The notes beneath the pieces are model-generated. The model was not told where the DNA came from, made no database searches, and saw only the letters and a list, made by a program, of their open reading frames with translations. From NCBI GenBank assembly GCA_947646735.1, contig CANTFK010000985.1, forward strand, positions 62,001-126,000: a DNA stretch of 64,000 nucleotides. Direction: 5' to 3'. A program made the translations under genes and the position numbers. Positions within the stretch are counted from its first letter, which is position 1, and every line of letters starts with the position of its first letter. This document shows, piece by piece, positions 46,648 through 58,033 of this stretch. This stretch comes from Peronospora farinosa (lineage: Eukaryota > Oomycota > Peronosporomycetes > Peronosporales > Peronosporaceae).

Positions 46648-48438
46648 ATGGCGTCTTGTAACGTATCAAACGCCCCTATTGACACTACTAATCACAATAA
46701 TCTCATGTCACCAATACATCCATTTGCTGGTCAATTAAACGTTGAAATTCTAGGCGCTCGAAATCTCTCACCGGCAGTTTTTGGAAGTCTTCTCAAATGG
46801 ACACCAAGTTATTCCAATCCATATGTGGTTTTATTATTAGATCGTGAACGTTTTGTATCGAGTATTAAGATGAAAGATTTAAATCCAAGTTGGAAGGAAA
46901 CAGGTCGACTGAAGGTACCACTTCCATTGGAGACGGAAGTGTTACAAACTGGTGGTATTCCAGGAGGTACAACAAGTGCTGGTACTAAAAGTAGAAAAGA
47001 CAAAACTGGTTCTTTGATACTTAAAACAACGGGAGCAGCTGCTGCGACAGAAGCTGCAGCAATGGGCTATCGACAATATCATCCGTGTGCACCGGAACTC
47101 TATGTACAGATTTTTCATCGCTCGGAAGAGACGAAACGTGCGACTCGAACGTCACAGTTGTCGGGAGCTTCTCATGTAGCTGCACTAGGTCCAGATGATA
47201 AACTTATTGGGGCTGTGGTGGTACCGTTGCTACCGTGTTTAATGACAAGTGCGTCAAGTTCTCGTGGATGGTATCAATTAACGGATGAAGAGTCGCAAAA
47301 AGCGGGACAATTGCAGCTTTCAATAACCTTTGATGTTTCGGCTGCTACTCACAACTTGGAGCCACGGAAAGGAGATATTATACGACTTACAGGTTTTGGA
47401 GGACTAGAGTATTACTCGAAAATATTGCCCCCTGGTGTGAGACTTGAAGTACTGGACATGTTTCAGGATCAAGTGTTTGCACAGACGCGTAGCCAAGAAG
47501 GATGGTTGCTGAGTTTTGAGCTGCATCGTAATCTGGTGCATGTTGAACGCCGTCCGTCTATCCTACATGATGCTTCCGAGCAACTGCACAATCAAGTGGC
47601 ACGAGTGTACCAATTTCGTGCAGTCATGGGTGCGAAGCGTGTTTGGCGAGCTCTGCCAGATACACCACGAGCTCAACTCGAAAGCTCGGCTGCATTTGTG
47701 GCCTTCTTTGGCACCCAGGCGTACTCCACGATGATGCACAGTGTGCACGATCTCCTGCGTTCTGGTGTGTATTCTGGCGTACATACGTTCATGTCGAGTT
47801 CAAGGGACGCGTATGGTCAGGTAAAAGACGAGTTTGTACGTGTTTACTGGAGCGCGCCAAGGCGTGTTACCTCTGGGAACTTTAACGGCGGCTACGATGA
47901 TGACCTGATCGACTGTGGACCACGCACCAATCGTGGGCATATTGTGCGTGCCTTCACGGCTGCAGACCGCTTGGCCATTGATTTTGAAGACCACGAGGAG
48001 GAGGTGATGACGCACTGGAAAACATACGAGGACAGCGATGACTTTAAGCAGCAAGAAGGTGAAGCAGGTGAAGAAGGCGACGAAGACGAGCCTGTACCCG
48101 AGCAACTTATCGGCCCTATCACTGGGTGCCCAATGTTGGACCCTGTTGTAGCTGCAGATGGACACAGTTACGAAAGGGAGGCTATTCTACAGTGGTTCGC
48201 AACGAGTGACATCTCTCCTATGACGGGCATGCATATGCCTACAAAGCAGATATTTTCGAACTTTACGTTGCGCCAACTTTCCGAGGAGGTTCAGGCCGCA
48301 GCTACACGTCGTCAACAGGCCAAGCGACGCCGTCACCATCGCCACAGCGCTACACTTGCTCAAGTCGATGAGCAAGCTTTGATTGAAGAAGATGAACTTG
48401 AAGATAAAGCGGCATCCAGTGAAGGAAGTCAAGATTGA
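46648..48438 (+). CDS. C2-domain plus U-box E3 ubiquitin ligase-like protein
   Basis: A 596-aa single-exon protein. Residues about 28-95 form the first half of a C2 domain (GQLNVEILGARNLSP, YSNPYVVLLLDRERF, KDLNPSWKETGRLKVPL), interrupted by a glycine/alanine-rich insert and resumed at about 145-225 (ELYVQIFHR ... AVVVPLLPCL ... SRGWYQL). A middle region of about 230-400 includes GFGGLEYYSKILPPGVRLEVLD. An acidic stretch precedes the U-box at about 484-550 (IGPITGCPMLDPVVAADGHSYERE, split across that region, and SPMTGMHMPTKQI). The U-box recruits an E2 enzyme for ubiquitin transfer; the C2 would target membranes or phospholipids. The C-terminus is basic then acidic. The pairing suggests a membrane-recruited ubiquitin ligase, which is inference. 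Confidence 0.85.
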   Translation: MASCNVSNAPIDTTNHNNLMSPIHPFAGQLNVEILGARNLSPAVFGSLLKWTPSYSNPYVVLLLDRERFVSSIKMKDLNPSWKETGRLKVPLPLETEVLQTGGIPGGTTSAGTKSRKDKTGSLILKTTGAAAATEAAAMGYRQYHPCAPELYVQIFHRSEETKRATRTSQLSGASHVAALGPDDKLIGAVVVPLLPCLMTSASSSRGWYQLTDEESQKAGQLQLSITFDVSAATHNLEPRKGDIIRLTGFGGLEYYSKILPPGVRLEVLDMFQDQVFAQTRSQEGWLLSFELHRNLVHVERRPSILHDASEQLHNQVARVYQFRAVMGAKRVWRALPDTPRAQLESSAAFVAFFGTQAYSTMMHSVHDLLRSGVYSGVHTFMSSSRDAYGQVKDEFVRVYWSAPRRVTSGNFNGGYDDDLIDCGPRTNRGHIVRAFTAADRLAIDFEDHEEEVMTHWKTYEDSDDFKQQEGEAGEEGDEDEPVPEQLIGPITGCPMLDPVVAADGHSYEREAILQWFATSDISPMTGMHMPTKQIFSNFTLRQLSEEVQAAATRRQQAKRRRHHRHSATLAQVDEQALIEEDELEDKAASSEGSQD

Positions 48439-51357
48439 AAGTGGGACGCAGTCTGCACCACCAAAATGTATATGTCTTGTAGTTTGATTTATGAGGTCGG
48501 AAAGGATATGAAGGCACTTTTGTGAGCGCACAGCGCATATGGAGCGACAATGTGCATTGTGAATGAAATAATGAAAGCTTCAGATGAACGACTTCTACCA
48601 AGCATTAACTCGTTCATCTTCACGTATATTGAATTCTCTCATTAGTCGTACAAAGCCTTAGCAACGTCTTTTGCAGCTTCGTTAGGATGGCGCAGAGTTC
48701 CAACGGCACTTACTGAAAGGCAAGTGTTCTATGGCTCTACACCTGCATGGATATACAACCTGGTATCGAAGATGCACCACACCTACATCGTTCAGGAAGT
48801 GGTCTACTTCTTCCAACAACGTTACCAAACACCTTTCAGCACCCGACAGTCGTATCGTCGAGCAATGTTTACGAGGGAGGGAGGGGCACGGTTTGAGTCT
48901 CAACCAAGGGTCTAAATAACGAGTTTGGTCGATGTAAGACACCAAGTTTTGAGAAGCATGTCCATGATTAGACGCAGATCCACGTGATTGAGATTCTGGA
49001 ACAAAGGCTTAGCCAAGTGGTCGATCCGATAGTCTTGCGCTTTACATACTCGAAGCTGATAATCTTCATGTCGTCGTGGGACGCATAAAAGTTCTGGAGG
49101 CTAAGTCAAGATATTACAACTGAGATGTCTTCTCGTTGACCATAATAGCGTAAGTGTCTCCCAACTTTTCGAGTATCAGTTATCCAGCTCGATTTGCTTC
49201 AAGCGTCTCGACATGAAGGGGATCTCACATCGTGGAGGCTGAATCACGTGTGTTCGGGGCAAATGCATTGCTAGTAATGTGTTGCTAAGGTCCACAAGGA
49301 GCTGTTCGTGATGCATGCGTGAAAGTGAACGATGCTGCAGTGATTGTCATGGCTTTCGTATGAGGTAGATCAGGCTGTAACCGAAGCTGACAAGGTTGTG
49401 CATTTGCAAGAGCTCTTATTGGCGACGACTGTGTTTTCGCGACATGCATGAGTCCTTAAGCTCAGAGAGCGGACGCAGCACATACTTGACCGCCGTGATT
49501 GCAATCGCTTTAATATGCTGGGGGCACCATGCCACAGCATCCTCTTATCGTAATCGTTGAAGAGATCCTTGCCATGTTTGCCGTAAGGAGAAAACGTTTG
49601 ATTCATGGATCAATACGTCCAGCCACGAAGATTTCGTGGTCACATTCCAGTCAATCCAAGCCTCAGTCTCATCACGGGCACCCCACTTCGATGGAAATTC
49701 CTCTCTCGCGGGAGTCGAAGTGGGTGGTATAATGTCTTGGGCATGCCTTTCGCGCAGCCACCGGGCGTGCGCCGGCAGGCCCGAGAGTGTTATTGCGGCT
49801 GGTGGCGTCCCCGTGCCACGCGTCATCGCGTCGGCGATCGCACTCCAAGTCCGACGGGCCAAGCGGTCATCAAGGGTAAGACCTCTACTCCCTAGCAAAG
49901 GAAAATTGTCCCGAGACACCATTGTCAAGCAGCAGCCAAAATGGCACAGCCACCGTAGCCGACAAGAGACATATCCTGGAGTACGAGTAGCTTTGGACTT
50001 TTCAGATCTCTTGTAAACCACAAACGGTTGATAGACAGTCTGTTCACACACGCACATCCACCATTGGCGAGATATCGCTACCGAGGAGCTGCATCTAGCA
50101 TGTATTGTTGTAAATATCCTTGCAAACAAGTGGCTGCACGATAGACATCAGGTCGTTGTTATTCTGTAAATCCTCAGTGGGCTTGCTCCCAAAGTCTTTA
50201 CTCGAATCATGATGCCTTTGTTGTCCTTGTGTACATGACGTGACATCCAGGTTTGGGAGGATGACCGACGTTCCGTGCCCGATGTCATGATTAGGATTGG
50301 AAACGCTCCAGTTGTGTTCAATTCCATATACAAGAGAGCTAGTCGTTCTCAGTTCTGCGGAAGCCGTTATACGTCTTTGACCCTGTGCCCACATGAAGTA
50401 CTTTTGGTGCGAGCTACATGAGTCGTACGCAAGTGAGAGGAACGCTTGTCTAGGACGATAATCACCTTGATTATCTTCCCAGACAAGCAAGGTGCCATTG
50501 TATAAGAAAGTAATGCTGGATATCACGCACAGACAAAGCATGTTGACATCTACCACCACATCATCCGCGTGAACGTGGAACATGGGACGCTCAAGGTGGT
50601 ATACGTCGATACGAAGCATCAACTGGCGGACATGCTAAGGGACTCGGAGCGAAGATATTCAAGTTTTTTGCGTGAAGCGACCGGCATCAACGAGAAGGTT
50701 TCCATGCAATAGCAGTGAGTGGGAGTGTTGACAATGTACACCGCACATGTGCATGTTTTGCTCCGTTGATTACCCGTAGATTACCACTTAATGATGATGT
50801 GCGTAGCGTATCAGATGTCGATAGGAACTAGACGTTACATATACGACTTCGATGTACCATGTAGGACATGAGAACCAAGGACCTTAGTATATCACTTCGG
50901 CATTTTGCCTTCAACAATTACAAGCTCACATTGCTCGACCATAAACACTATAAGGGCGTACATCGGACACGAATCGTTCGCAGATTACATGTCAAATCCT
51001 CACGAAAGGACGAAATGCAGACAGGGATTTGAAGCTATCTGCCTGTTAACTCACTACCATAGACGGCGCTACGGTAGACATTACCTAGTGTAGACATGCC
51101 AGTGACCATCACGTCGTGATTGCCATGCAGATCAATTGTCTCGATGTGCAGTGCATCTACACGTTTTTTCTGCCCGATGTATTCAATCAAACGACATGTG
51201 GTTCCCATAGAGCTGCAATCTTACGTGATGGGACCACGTGGAGGGGTTGATCGCTGTGGAGAATGGAAATTCCACAACACTGGCAACTCACTCGTTCTCG
51301 CATGAACCATCGGAAGCTGAAGCAACAGCTGTCCTAAAGCAATTGATTTCAAGACGA
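48439..51357. other. Gene-poor region with decayed minus-strand coding traces
   Basis: About 2.9 kb without an intact gene. On the minus strand between roughly 50620 and 49370 long open pieces in different frames (50622-50095, 50129-49545, 49606-49370) follow each other, interrupted by stops and frame changes, as in a decayed gene. I do not recognise the protein and see no terminal repeats. Confidence 0.4.
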
Positions 51358-51854
51358 TGCTACGCTCTACCGTGCACGTCCTCTTGGATAAAGATCGCAC
51401 CAGAAATGGCGACAGATAAACGATACTATTCTGCAACGCACAGCCAATAGTGACCTCATCTCATACTAGAATACACTGAAGGACCGAGACAACGCGCATG
51501 CCATGTCATCGGCGGATGTGACCATTTTCACGGGTGATGCCAACCGCACGCGTGAGAATGTGCCCATGTTGAAGTTTCTGATAGAGATGCGGCCGATATA
51601 CGTTTGGATGGTCGTCGCGTGTCCTATGGCCGAAACAGGGTGAACCACTATTCGGTGAATTTGCGATCGCCTTGCCGAGACGCTTATCACCGAAAACTTG
51701 CTGTTGCTTTCTGCTCCGTCGCGTGTTTGTAATGTTTGATACTTCGCCGGCTTCCGCATGCGGACCTTTATAACGTGACAAGAACGGATCGAGCTTTTTC
51801 GTGATGCATGATGATCTTGAGCATTTGTACGAGATTGGTATGGATGCTCACTAG
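51358..51854 (+). pseudogene. Degraded, internally deleted copy of the CPA2/RCK antiporter gene (A)
   Basis: 51358-51567 matches 55020-55245 of the intact gene at 53120, with stops and small indels (for example a TAG at 51469 where the intact gene has TAC). It then jumps without a gap to sequence matching 55463 onward (from 'gatagagatg') and follows the gene to near its stop. About 220 bp of the gene are absent at the junction and the 5' half is missing. Several frameshifts and the lack of a start show that it is not functional. Confidence 0.85.
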
Positions 51855-53076
51855 GGTCCGTGCTTGTCGCGTGGCGACTAAAGACTTAGTCTTTAGCGAC
51901 CATCTTCTCAACGTGGAGTAAATTGTTTAGAACGGGGTAGCGGATGCCACTGAACATAAAGTGGCGGGCGTTCGATGCCCGAGATGTAAGCTAGGTATAA
52001 CATGCTGATTTCCAAATAAGCGACCTTTGCATAATGGTAGCTATGGAAGTGTTACGGTTTGCTTCTACTGAGATGCATGTATCAGATATTAGTACATGTT
52101 CAGACATATCAGCAATGGAATCACACCCAAAACAAAAGCCTTGCAAGGCTGGAGCATCTCATGTGGCCGCAACAACGCCGTTTATCTTTGTTATTGTTTA
52201 CGAGTCCAAGTTTTGCTGTATGCAATTAGTTTGAAAAACAAAACTTTTGCCACTTCGGGTCCTGACAATGTACCGAGATTGGTACGGGACTTTCCACGGT
52301 AGCATAAAGATTGGCAATGTCGTGGACGAAGCTGCTTGTCACCTGGCCGATCTGTCCAAGTGTAACGAGAGTACGACTCTCGGTCCCGAAAAGAATAGCA
52401 GCAACTAAGTTATAGAGGTGGGTGGTAAAGCATCTTCATTTCCACGCAAACAGCAAATACCTACACGAAAGGCAGATCTTTCGCATACTGTATGGTTGAA
52501 AAGACACGACACATGACGATTTCACTGAAACTCCTACATGTTGCATTGCATGTTCAGTATCAAAATACTTTACGTCGTGGTTGTTGATACGAGTTGCTGT
52601 AGTAGACGGACAGATTCAATTTCTTGCTCACGATATTGACGGATGAGTGAGTTTCTAGTCTAATTCTCTAACGCTCTCAACCAAGTACGACTCGTTATGT
52701 CTCATATTGATACAAGAAACTCGAAGTCAGTGCAATTCCACTGTCGCAAACAACCAAAGACAAGTTCAGATGTTCTATCCCTGTTCTTATTGAATGGTTC
52801 TGGGTCCTCTTCAGCTTGTGACAATCAACATCGTTGATAGTTCACGATCGTTCACCGTGCTCGTCAGCTATCCAACAACTCCTGCTGAAAGGTTGAGCCG
52901 CGCTGAATACTAACTAAAGCCTCCCTTTCTACTACTAAGCTATAGATAGATGATAAAAGCTACCACTACATATGAATAATGTAGCGTATTCATTCTTGTG
53001 CTTGCAACGCATCTTCATTGGAGGCACATATGGATAGACTATAGCAAATCGCAGTACGCGCTGCCGTCATAATCTC
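51855..53076. other. Intergenic region upstream of the antiporter
   Basis: About 1.2 kb with no supportable gene. A short perfect hairpin (CTAAAGAC-TTA-GTCTTTAG) lies just before it at 51878-51896. Confidence 0.5.
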
Positions 53077-53093
53077 TCATTCTAGTATTTGCC
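53077..53093 (+). promoter_or_regulatory. Oomycete-type core promoter (INR plus FPR) of the antiporter gene
   Basis: TCATTCT followed after three bases by ATTTGCC resembles the oomycete initiator plus flanking promoter region, 27 bp before the ATG at 53120. The match is by eye only. Confidence 0.4.
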
Positions 53094-53119
53094 GTCGACG
53101 TCCAACGTTAAATATAAAT

Positions 53120-55750
53120 ATGAGATCGAGGTGCCAGGATCGCACGCATACAACTGCGCTCGTCGTGGCGCTTTTGGCATTGACTACCGTAATGCACGTC
53201 GTATCGGGTCAGTCTACGCCACGCGACACCGAAAACCTTGTGCGTCAATTAAGTGGTGCCGCTGGCGATGAGGACAAGACCGTGCCGTTCAATTCATGGA
53301 GCAATATGATTAATACACTGCAATACGGACTCGCTTTCATCATCGTTCTTGTGGCCGCTCACCCACTCGGACTTTTATTTCCAAAGTTTTTCAAGTTACC
53401 TCTCATTACGGGCTACCTGATCATCGGTATCATCGCTGGTCCGTTTGTTACCAACCTGCTCACGGAATCTCTCGTGAATATGCTGTCAAATTACGTGGGT
53501 GCTCTGGCACTATCGTTCATCTCGTTTCAGGCAGGTCAGGAAATCTACTGGCCAGAGCTACGTCCACAACTCAAATCCATCATGTTTCTTCTTGGTGCTC
53601 TGTACGTGACGGCCATGATCATCCTCACATCTGCAATTTTGGCTACCGAGAGTGCCTTCTTCTACGACAACTTGGCGTTCAATTGTCAACTGGGTATTGC
53701 GCTCATGTTTGGGTCCGTTTCTGTTTTGGGGTCACCAGCGACGGTGATGGCAATCAAAATTGAGATGAATAGTGTGGGTCCCTTCACAAGTCTTATGCTA
53801 GGTGCTACAATGACGGCAGAGTTTGTGGTGCTCGTGTCTTTCTCGATTTCACGTATCGTGTGCTCCATCTACTGCGCTGAGTTAGATGTGTCGTTGACTA
53901 ATCTGCTGTTCACCCTAAGCATCGTGATGTCAAACGTTTTGGTTGGGGTGGTTCTGGCTGGTTTAACATTCGCGATTTTTCAGATACCTGGAGGTAAGCA
54001 TCATGAACATTTGGATGACCATGGGGACGCTGATTTTAACGCGAGTCCAAGCGCTACAGCGTACTACAACCAGACGACTCATACGAACGTTCCTCTAATG
54101 GAAATACCACAGCATACGAACAGTGCGTATGCAGAAGGTGTTGGGTATGGAAAAAGCGCCGCTGGATTTACCTCCTTTTTGACGCCTCAGACGTCGCTCT
54201 GCTTGAAAGGCTTTATTTGGTTGACAATGGGGTATGTCTTTTACATCTCCACAAATATCATTGCCAAGGCCACTGACGTGGCATTCGGTTTATCATGGGA
54301 GGTAAAGTTTGAGCCGCTGCTAGTGCTCATGGTCGCCGCATGTATTGCTGGACATCATTTGGGTATCCGACATGATATGCATGTTATCCTTGACACCACT
54401 GCACCGTATATCTTCCTACCGTTTTTTGTTATGACTGGCGCAGCTTTGAAACTGGATCAAGTAGTACACGCTATTCCGCTCATGACAGTGTACGTGTTGC
54501 TCCGCTATGTTGCAATCTTCATTGCGTGTTACGTCAGTGGTCGTTTCTTGCTCAAGTTGCCACCAAGGCAGTACAACAACCTTTGGTTGACAATGACACC
54601 ACAGGCTGGTGTTGCGCTGGGTCTGGCCAACGAGGTGAAGGCATTGAGTGACGAATCTTGGGCAAACGACTTTGCGGCGACGATTGTGGCAGCAGTGGTG
54701 GTGAACCAGATCATTGGCCCCGTGTTGTGTGCGATGGGCTTAGGGCGTGCGGGCGAGACACAAAAGGACCGCGCACCAGACCAACAAGACACTAAATATG
54801 ATGTTGACCCAAAAGATGTCGAGTATGAGGGAAATGAAGGTGGTCTTAAAACACGACAGAGCTGCATCTCAGTCAGGACGAGCCAAAATAACAGAAAAAG
54901 CAGGATTTCAATGCTCGATATTGGAGACGCAAAGGTGTCGCTGTCACTTGTCAAAGTCCAACATGCAGTTGTCATCGGAGACGACGAAACGGCTTTTGAG
55001 ATTGCACTCCAGCTTTCGCTCTACGGTGCACGCGTTAACGTGCCCCTCTTGAATGAAGAACGCACCAGTAAATGGCGGCAGATGAACGATACTATTCTGC
55101 AGCGCACCGCCAATGGTGACCTCATTTCATACAAGAATACACTGAAGGACCGAGACAACGCGCAGGCCATGTCATCGGCGGATGTGGTCATTTTCACGGG
55201 TGATGCTAACCGCACGCGTGAGAACGTGCACATGTTGAAGTCTCTCTTGGGTGACTCACATCCACGCATGATTGCGTTCGTGCCCGACTGCAAGTTCAGC
55301 AAGGAGATGAAGGCACAAGGAGTGTTGGTGATCCAGCCATCTATCGCTCTGGCCAACATTGCAACACGTATGGCTCTGCTGGACCCGAAGTTGGCGGAAG
55401 CGTTATCAAACGAGATCAGTACGACGAATGACTTGAGTACGATGTCGTATTTCTTGCGTGATGATAGAGATGTGGCCGATATGCGTTTGGACGGTCGTCG
55501 CTTGGCTCTGTGCCGAAATGTGGTGAACCACCATTCGGTGAATTACGATCGCCTTGCTGAGGCGCTTGTCACCGGAAACTTGCCGTTGCCTCCTCCTCCG
55601 TCGCGTGTTGCCATGTTCGGTACTTCGTCGGCTTCCGGGTTCGACCCGTTTGTGAGCCGAGTCTATGGATCAGGCTTTTTCGTGATGCATGACGAGTCAG
55701 ACGACATTGAAGAGGCTGTGCTGATTGGTGGCCCAGGCGACGTAGAGTAA
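53120..55750 (+). CDS. CPA2-family cation/proton antiporter with C-terminal RCK (TrkA-N) domain
   Basis: An 876-aa single-exon protein. A signal-peptide-like N-terminus (residues 1-31, hydrophobic core LVVALLALTTVMHVV, ending SGQS) precedes a KefB-type Na+/H+ exchanger domain at about 60-560 with a dozen spans. Family features are LPLITGYLIIGIIAGPF, SFQAGQEIYWPELR, GSVSVLGSPATVMAI and TMTPQAGVALGLANEV. A loop of about 80 residues interrupts it near 290-370. After a polar linker a Rossmann-type nucleotide-binding domain starts near 610 (VKVQHAVVIGDDETAFEIALQL), as in bacterial K+/H+ antiporters of the KefC type. The usual GxGxxG is altered to VIGDDE. It would exchange K+ or Na+ for H+ under nucleotide control. 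Two decayed partial copies flank it at 51358 and 58034. Confidence 0.9.
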   Translation: MRSRCQDRTHTTALVVALLALTTVMHVVSGQSTPRDTENLVRQLSGAAGDEDKTVPFNSWSNMINTLQYGLAFIIVLVAAHPLGLLFPKFFKLPLITGYLIIGIIAGPFVTNLLTESLVNMLSNYVGALALSFISFQAGQEIYWPELRPQLKSIMFLLGALYVTAMIILTSAILATESAFFYDNLAFNCQLGIALMFGSVSVLGSPATVMAIKIEMNSVGPFTSLMLGATMTAEFVVLVSFSISRIVCSIYCAELDVSLTNLLFTLSIVMSNVLVGVVLAGLTFAIFQIPGGKHHEHLDDHGDADFNASPSATAYYNQTTHTNVPLMEIPQHTNSAYAEGVGYGKSAAGFTSFLTPQTSLCLKGFIWLTMGYVFYISTNIIAKATDVAFGLSWEVKFEPLLVLMVAACIAGHHLGIRHDMHVILDTTAPYIFLPFFVMTGAALKLDQVVHAIPLMTVYVLLRYVAIFIACYVSGRFLLKLPPRQYNNLWLTMTPQAGVALGLANEVKALSDESWANDFAATIVAAVVVNQIIGPVLCAMGLGRAGETQKDRAPDQQDTKYDVDPKDVEYEGNEGGLKTRQSCISVRTSQNNRKSRISMLDIGDAKVSLSLVKVQHAVVIGDDETAFEIALQLSLYGARVNVPLLNEERTSKWRQMNDTILQRTANGDLISYKNTLKDRDNAQAMSSADVVIFTGDANRTRENVHMLKSLLGDSHPRMIAFVPDCKFSKEMKAQGVLVIQPSIALANIATRMALLDPKLAEALSNEISTTNDLSTMSYFLRDDRDVADMRLDGRRLALCRNVVNHHSVNYDRLAEALVTGNLPLPPPPSRVAMFGTSSASGFDPFVSRVYGSGFFVMHDESDDIEEAVLIGGPGDVE

Positions 55751-57675
55751 GCATTTCCCGTGGTGTTTCAAGAAGCGATAGACGCTATCGGCCAAGCTGG
55801 AATACGGACTAAACTAGTATCTCGTGTGGTAAGCTTGCCATATTTTGCATTAAACGCCTTCAACATGCATCTTATCGATCATGGAATGCTACAACCAACC
55901 ATTTTAAACCACAGGGACATGTGTTTAAAAGCTTTTCAAGTCGTGAGCCTTTGTCTCAAAAGAACCCCGGCTAAAGATTCTAATTTCATGACATTAATGC
56001 ATTCAAATCAATGAGGGCATCATCGAGAGCATAATGCGCTACGTCGAATCTACCGCTGTGTCTATAGCACAAACGATCTTTTCCTTCTTATAAGTTATTG
56101 CATATGCAAGCGAGTTCTTATATTGTACGTGGAATTTCAGTACCGAAGCTTGCTCTTATTCTATAACACCGTATCTAGAGGACTTAAAAAAGATAGACCG
56201 TCAAGACTCGTATCACGGCTTGAAATGCTGTAACTTGTTCTACGATTATTGTATCTGGTTTGCCCGGTAGACGTCTGAGCATTAACATATTTGACTTGCA
56301 CTCAATCTGCCTGAAATCGTGGAAACTATATTCGATCGACAGAAATTGCGCCACAAACGGTAAAAGACATATCACCAAGCACCAAATAGCAATAATGCAA
56401 GGGCTACAATCAGCATCAGTCCACTTGTTATTTCGCATAATCATTCTTCGAACAGCAAAAGCGAGCTCACGTTGCACCTTAACGTTGACCAACGATGAAA
56501 AAGGTGGCTGCCTTAACCCGCAATTTTCTTTTGTGCTGGTTTTCGACGTGTTTTGGCTGATGAGGTATTGCTAGTTTTATTGTGCTATGAGTAGATACAA
56601 GTATAAATCTTGTATTCAGACAACACTCTTTACATTTTCGGGAACCACGGAACGGCAATTCATTATTGTGCTAACTACATTGAACGAAAGCTCATTATTG
56701 TTTTGTTACTTGATCTTGTCAATTCTTCCAATTTGCCAATTTTGGAGCTTTCAACAAATTGCTACCTTACCATTTCCAAGGCAAGACAGCCATATTAGTT
56801 TGTCCTGTAGTGAAAATGGACCGACAAAGAGCATACGGTGGTCGATTTGCGGGGGTCAAGTACTTTTCACTGTACTGAGCGAGATAAAACGTAGTACTTC
56901 TGACGAGATGGATTCTAGCCAGCTGTCGTTGTGATGGCCACATGCATCGATCACGACACTGGCGTAATCCCAAATTTTCAGCGCAAGCCCAAAGCTTTTC
57001 GGATGGCTCACAAACAGTGGTCGCACAAGTGCCCTCTAGGGTCAACAAGTCAATCCTCAACGCAATTTACTGTCCATACTCATGTTCGACTTGCTTTTCG
57101 ACAGAAAACTTTTCAACCGTCCAAGAGTTGGCAGGACTTTGCCTTTTCTATCTGATCAGGATTTCCCATATAACTTTCGAGAATTTACACACATTTGGGC
57201 TATAGATCGATAGCAAACGGTGATCTACTACTCAATCGAGTTTTGCATTCGTGTTTATAGAGTAAATTTGGTCCTTTAGTTTGTGAACTTGAGCCATTCA
57301 GCTTGCTCTCCAATAGAAAAAAATGTTGACAATAACACTGCAGAACCATTTCAAACTTCCTTAATTCATAAACTTCGAACTCTCTCGACGCCAGTGGCGT
57401 TCTACAAGCCATTTACAGCCAAACCAAGCCAGAAACTCTATGAAAGACCAAGTATGTGCACTATCTAGTAAGCTCGGCCCATTCGTTTATCTGAAAAGTC
57501 TGTATAGTTGATAAAATCATTTACCATGTTCGGGAAGCGCAATGGAGAAGGGATAAATCTTAGTATATGTTTAGACTGCGGTGGTTTTTAGTACCACGTT
57601 GAACCAAGTGATGTCAGATGCTCGTTGGCAGTATTTTCAGTTGCATTTGATGCCCATGTTGTTAGCGGTGGATAC
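55751..57675. other. Gene-poor, AT-rich spacer downstream of the antiporter
   Basis: About 1.9 kb with only short open frames lacking recognisable motifs. Nothing is supportable. Confidence 0.5.
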
Positions 57676-57766
57676 AGTACACGGACCATGTATCGCTACG
57701 GTATATGCGGCATCTCAGTGAGATTCCGCATATGCCCGTATCGGTACAGTACATGATCCGTGTACT
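57676..57766. repeat. Imperfect 91-bp palindrome
   Basis: The left arm begins AGTACACGGACCATGTA and reads inward to GGCATCT; the right arm is its near reverse complement, from AGATTCCGCATATG to the outer end CCGTGTACT, with a 5-bp loop 'cagtg'. A few mismatches and small bulges break the stem. It could be a small hairpin element or a MITE remnant. Confidence 0.85.
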
Positions 57767-58033
57767 ATGTGATTCCTGTGAAGCTTTCCATTTCACTACA
57801 GCTTTTGCCTCAAAGAGCAAACACCGTCAGAAATCAAGTGAAAAGTAGCGCATGGGTGTCGATGTCGCATAGTCACTTGCAAAATGCTCTCATTTATCAG
57901 CCTTCCTACTAGCTTTTTCTGTCTGCATCTTACGTTGACCAACCCAGTACTATTGTAGCTTGACACGGCGCAGGAAGTTTGCTTCGTATTGACAATGACA
58001 ATGGCCACCGGCCAACTCGGTATTGTACATGGA

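Noticed and set aside
51878..51896. Short perfect hairpin CTAAAGAC-TTA-GTCTTTAG as a terminator or regulatory element
   Set aside because: No T-run follows and no gene ends next to it; an 8-bp stem can occur by chance.
51935..51995. tRNA-like T arm (CGGGC GTTCGAT GCCCG)
   Set aside because: The loop is shifted by one base against the TTCRANN pattern and no acceptor or anticodon arm can be folded around it.
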